Shown: positions 6,830 to 9,070 of the stretch, in pieces | Position numbering within the stretch: the stretch's first letter is position 1 | Layout of the letters: every line of letters begins with the position of its first letter | From: Egerieimonas sp900552095 | GTDB lineage: Bacteria > Bacillota > Clostridia > Lachnospirales > Lachnospiraceae | DNA: 9,070 bases | NCBI GenBank assembly: GCA_902469965.1 | Contig: CABREP010000074.1 | Span: 1 to 9,070 of the forward strand | Direction of reading: 5' to 3' | Position numbers and translations under genes: made by a program | The notes under the pieces: model-generated | What the model was told of the DNA's origin: nothing | The model's input: the letters and a program-made list of their open reading frames with translations, nothing else | Databases searched by the model: none

Positions 6830-6866
6830 GTCTTTATACATCCCTATTTAAGGAGGAAAAAACTCC

Positions 6867-7943
6867 ATGAATTTCCGATTTCTGATTGATAAAGGCATTT
6901 TATTTCTTCTGTGCTGCTGGACACTTTTTGAATCACAGCTGGACGGAGCGGCCGTCATAACTGCTCTTCTCTGCCTGTTTCTCTCCTCTCTGATCAGCTG
7001 TACCTCAAAAAGGACTGCGGATGGCCTGACCATCCTTTTCTTTCTGGGATGTTTCCTTTTCCCCGGCCTCTTTTACTTTCTCCCCCTCCTCACCTATGAC
7101 CTGCAGCGCTGCCCTGCCTGGCAGATCCGCGTTTCCTGGATCACCATTTTGCTGCTTCCGCTCATGAAAAATGATCTTCCTGCCCTGGGCAGCTGTTTTC
7201 TGTTAAGCTGCGCCGCCCTTCTCCTCTCACTCCGCTCCCGGGACGCCGAAGAAGCCCGGAAGACTTTCTACCGCACCCGGGATGAAATGCGGGAAGCTTC
7301 CCTGAATCTGGAACGCCGAAACCGGGAACTGATGGAAAAACAAGATTACGAAATCCAGGTGGCAACGCTAAGGGAACGGAACCGGATCGCCCGGGAAATC
7401 CATGACAATGTGGGGCATCTTCTGACCCGGTCTCTTTTTCAGGTTAAAGCCCTGCGGATCACGGTACAGGATCAGCCTCAGACAGAAGCCCAGCTCGCCG
7501 CCGTCAACGATACGCTGACAGAAGCCATGAACCGGATCCGGGAAAGCGTCCACGATCTCCACGAGGAATCCTTAAACCTGAAACTTCAGCTCCTGTCCCT
7601 GACCTCCCAGTTTTCCTTCTGTCCCGTAACGCTGCGGTATGATATGGGCAATCCTCCAAAAGAGATCAAATACTGTTTTCTGGCTGTCGTCCGTGAAGCC
7701 CTCAACAATATTGCCCGGCACAGCAGCGCCACCAGAGCTTCTGTTTCGCTCATCGAACATCCCGGCCTGTACCAGCTGACTGTCACAGATAATGGCTGCA
7801 GCAGGGAAATGTCCGCCTCCCCCGGAATCGGTCTGGCAAGTATGCAGGAACGCGTAGCCGCTCTGAATGGAATCTTCCGGCTTCAGACAGAGCAGGGGTT
7901 CAAAATCTTCATTTCCATCCCAAAAGAAAGGAATTTTATATGA
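6867..7943 (+). CDS. Sensor histidine kinase, HisKA_3 (NarL/LiaS/LnrJ-type)
   Basis: This 358-residue membrane kinase should phosphorylate the response regulator encoded next. The first 122 residues are mostly hydrophobic, with about five membrane segments (near 9-21, 28-44, 54-75, 88-100, 106-122) and only short loops. It therefore has no sizeable extracellular sensor domain, a plan usual for kinases that sense within the membrane. A charged linker or coiled coil (123-168) leads to the HisKA_3 dimerisation helix E-R-N-R-I-A-R-E-I-H-D-N-V-G-H, with His179 as phosphoacceptor. The HATPase domain has the N-box R-E-A-L-N-N-I-A-R-H (276-285), the G1 box D-N-G-C-S (308-312) and the G2 box G-I-G-L-A-S-M-Q-E-R-V (320-330). 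In G1 a Ser replaces the usual second Gly. The start follows a perfect AAGGAGG at 10 bases. The stop overlaps the regulator start as ATGA. Confidence 0.92.
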   Translation: MNFRFLIDKGILFLLCCWTLFESQLDGAAVITALLCLFLSSLISCTSKRTADGLTILFFLGCFLFPGLFYFLPLLTYDLQRCPAWQIRVSWITILLLPLMKNDLPALGSCFLLSCAALLLSLRSRDAEEARKTFYRTRDEMREASLNLERRNRELMEKQDYEIQVATLRERNRIAREIHDNVGHLLTRSLFQVKALRITVQDQPQTEAQLAAVNDTLTEAMNRIRESVHDLHEESLNLKLQLLSLTSQFSFCPVTLRYDMGNPPKEIKYCFLAVVREALNNIARHSSATRASVSLIEHPGLYQLTVTDNGCSREMSASPGIGLASMQERVAALNGIFRLQTEQGFKIFISIPKERNFI

Positions 7944-8566
7944 AAATCGTAATTGTTGATGATGACAAATTCGTCTGTCTCTCTCTGCAGACCATCCTTC
8001 AGGCTGACCCGGAGATTACTGTAGCCGCCTGCGGAACCAGCGGGGAAGAAGCCATCCGGCTCTTCCGCACGCATCATCCGGATATTCTGCTGATCGATAT
8101 CCAGATGCCCGGCCTGTCCGGTCTGGAAGCGGGAGAAGCGATCCTGAAAGAAGATCCGGACGCCCGTATCCTCTTTCTCACCACCTTCTCAGATAATGAA
8201 TACATCGTAAAAGCTCTGCAGATCGGCGCCCGGGGTTACCTGATCAAGCAGGAAATCGAATCAATCGCCCCGGCACTAAAAGCCGTCCTCTCCGGCCAGA
8301 GTGTTTTCGGAAATGAGATTATGACCCGCCTCCCCTCTCTCATCTCATCCCCGGCTCCCTCAGATCTGTCCGCTCTGGGAATCAGTCAAAGGGAAATGGA
8401 AGTCATCTGCCTGGTTGCCCAGGGGCTGAATAACAGAGAAATTGCGGATGCCCTCTTCTTAAGCGAAGGAACCATCCGCAATTATTTAAGTACCATATTA
8501 GACAAACTCCAGTTAAGAGACCGCACACAGCTGGCCGTATTCTACTACCGCCAGCTGCAGACCTGA
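7940..8566 (+). CDS. Response regulator, REC plus LuxR-type HTH (NarL family)
   Basis: This 208-residue DNA-binding regulator is the partner of the kinase just upstream. The receiver domain (1-118) has acidic residues Asp7-Asp9, phosphoacceptor Asp53 in L-L-I-D-I-Q-M-P-G, the switch Thr in L-T-T-F (80-83) and Lys103 in Y-L-I-K. After a Ser/Pro-rich linker (about 128-145) comes the LuxR/GerE helix-turn-helix (146-203): L-G-I-S-Q-R-E-M-E-V, then N-N-R-E-I-A-D-A-L-F-L-S-E-G-T-I-R-N-Y-L as the HTH proper. Both domains look intact. The start overlaps the kinase stop by four bases and has AAAGGA at 7 bases. Its most likely targets are the divergent promoters at 6710-6866. In B. subtilis the comparable LnrK activates its linked LnrLMN exporter genes, but no binding site is transferred from that system here. 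Confidence 0.94.
   Translation: MKIVIVDDDKFVCLSLQTILQADPEITVAACGTSGEEAIRLFRTHHPDILLIDIQMPGLSGLEAGEAILKEDPDARILFLTTFSDNEYIVKALQIGARGYLIKQEIESIAPALKAVLSGQSVFGNEIMTRLPSLISSPAPSDLSALGISQREMEVICLVAQGLNNREIADALFLSEGTIRNYLSTILDKLQLRDRTQLAVFYYRQLQT
8528..8557. repeat. 8-bp perfect inverted repeat at the end of the regulator gene
   Basis: CAGCTGGC (8528-8535) and GCCAGCTG (8550-8557) form a perfect 8-bp stem with a 14-base loop in the last codons of the regulator gene. There is no T run directly after it on either strand, so it is not a clear terminator. On the + strand a weaker alternative stem (8553-8557 with 8568-8572) is followed by TATTTT and might end transcription. Confidence 0.35.
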
Positions 8567-8571
8567 CCAGC

Positions 8572-9069
8572 TTATTTTCCGTGTATCCGCTCAAAATATC
8601 GGCGGATCACCTCTTCGTATCCATTCTCCGTAGGACGGTAGAACACGCTGCCTTCAATCTCTGAGGGCAGATACTGCTGTTCCACATAATGCCCCGGGTA
8701 ATCATGGGCATATTTATATCCCACTCCATGTCCCATCGTCCCCGCCCCTTTGTAATGGGAATCCTGCAGGTGCGGCGGAACGGTGGTCTTCTTTTTTCTC
8801 ACACTCTCCATTGCCTCAAAAATAGCATTGCAGGCCGCATTACTCTTGGGCGCTGACGCCACATAAGTCACCGCCTGGGACAAAATAATCTGCGCTTCCG
8901 GCATACCGATCCGCTCTGCGGCGAGAGCTGCCGCCACAGCCACCTGAAGCGCCTGGGGATCTGCATTTCCCACATCTTCTGAGGCGCAGATCATGATTCT
9001 TCTGGCAATAAACTTGATATCCTCCCCGGCATACAACATCTTGGCCAGGTAATAAACCGCCGCATCAGG
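8572..9069 (-). CDS. rarA: Replication-associated recombination protein A, C-terminal part (partial)
   Basis: This is the C-terminal 165 residues plus stop of RarA (MgsA), an AAA+ ATPase related to clamp loaders that acts at stalled replication forks and single-stranded DNA gaps. The frame is open to the window edge, starting P-D-A-A-V-Y-Y-L-A-K-M, so the ATPase core lies outside. The visible part matches the AAA lid and MgsA_C tetramerisation domain closely: A-G-E-D-I-K-F-I-A-R-R, A-S-E-D-V-G-N-A-D-P, H-L-Q-D-S-H-Y-K-G-A, G-H-G-V-G-Y-K-Y-A-H-D-Y-P, and Q-Q-Y-L-P with the final P-T-E-N-G-Y-E. It converges on the response regulator gene with 5 bases between the stops and shows no functional link to it. 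Confidence 0.95.
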   Translation of the reverse strand, partial: PDAAVYYLAKMLYAGEDIKFIARRIMICASEDVGNADPQALQVAVAAALAAERIGMPEAQIILSQAVTYVASAPKSNAACNAIFEAMESVRKKKTTVPPHLQDSHYKGAGTMGHGVGYKYAHDYPGHYVEQQYLPSEIEGSVFYRPTENGYEEVIRRYFERIHGK

Positions 9070-9070
9070 A

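Noticed and set aside
6710..6841. Upstream in-frame starts extending the exporter ATPase by 44 residues
   Set aside because: The extension is charged, unlike any ABC N-terminus, and would run through the palindrome and both predicted promoters. The start at 6709 has a good RBS and begins exactly at the ABC domain.
6850..6866. Possible RBS-hiding hairpin before the kinase gene (GGAG with CTCC)
   Set aside because: Only four base pairs with a seven-base A-rich loop; too weak to be called a regulatory structure.
1..9070. Search for mobile elements, CRISPR repeats, tRNA/rRNA genes and riboswitches
   Set aside because: I found no transposase or integrase, no regularly spaced repeats and no tRNA-like cloverleaf. 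The only non-coding gap over 100 bases (6710-6866) is accounted for by promoters and the palindrome. A thiamine riboswitch, if present, would lie upstream of the window.

Overview
The window reads as chromosomal DNA of a gut-type Firmicute, most likely a Lachnospiraceae (Clostridia). The grounds are a roughly balanced base composition, strong AAGGAGG-type ribosome binding sites, close gene packing, a DUF4364 winged-helix protein (a family largely confined to Clostridia) and a NarL-type two-component system paired with a two-permease ABC exporter. No rRNA, tRNA, CRISPR array, insertion sequence or phage gene is visible. This is an ordinary, dense chromosomal segment, not an obvious island.

Left part (1-1969, + strand): the 3' end of an ABC importer operon of the ThiXYZ / SsuABC-TauABC type. 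It holds the last 65 residues of the permease, a ThiY/NMT1-like substrate-binding lipoprotein, and the ATPase. The lipoprotein gene is broken as written. Its start (ATG 196, with a good RBS, overlapping the permease stop) and its lipobox and body lie in different frames. One missing base near 221-225 explains this, so the gene is either a fresh pseudogene or carries a sequencing error.

Middle (1950-3505, + strand): a strong extended -10 promoter straddles the stop codon of the ATPase gene. It probably drives a YhcC/YtqA-type radical SAM protein and a DUF4364 regulator-like protein. The unit ends in a strong 16-bp-stem terminator whose 5' arm covers the DUF4364 stop codon.

Right part (3515-8566): two divergent units around a 157-bp control region (6710-6866). 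Leftward run an ATPase and two ABC-2 permeases; rightward run a HisKA_3 histidine kinase and a LuxR/NarL-type response regulator. Gene content, order of the exporter genes and protein lengths (309, 361, 393, 358 and 208 aa) resemble the Bacillus subtilis LnrLMN exporter and LnrJK two-component system (linearmycin resistance), but here the two halves are divergent. The control region carries a 34-bp interrupted palindrome (TGAC-N2-TTATCA-N10-TGATAA-N2-GTCA). It lies almost exactly midway between two predicted promoters that both have poor -35 boxes, so it is a good candidate operator for the response regulator. The likely circuit is: the membrane kinase senses a membrane-active compound, the regulator binds the shared operator, and both the exporter and the sensor genes are induced.

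Far right (8572-9070, - strand): the C-terminal 166 codons of rarA (mgsA), convergent with the response regulator gene with only 5 bp between the stops.
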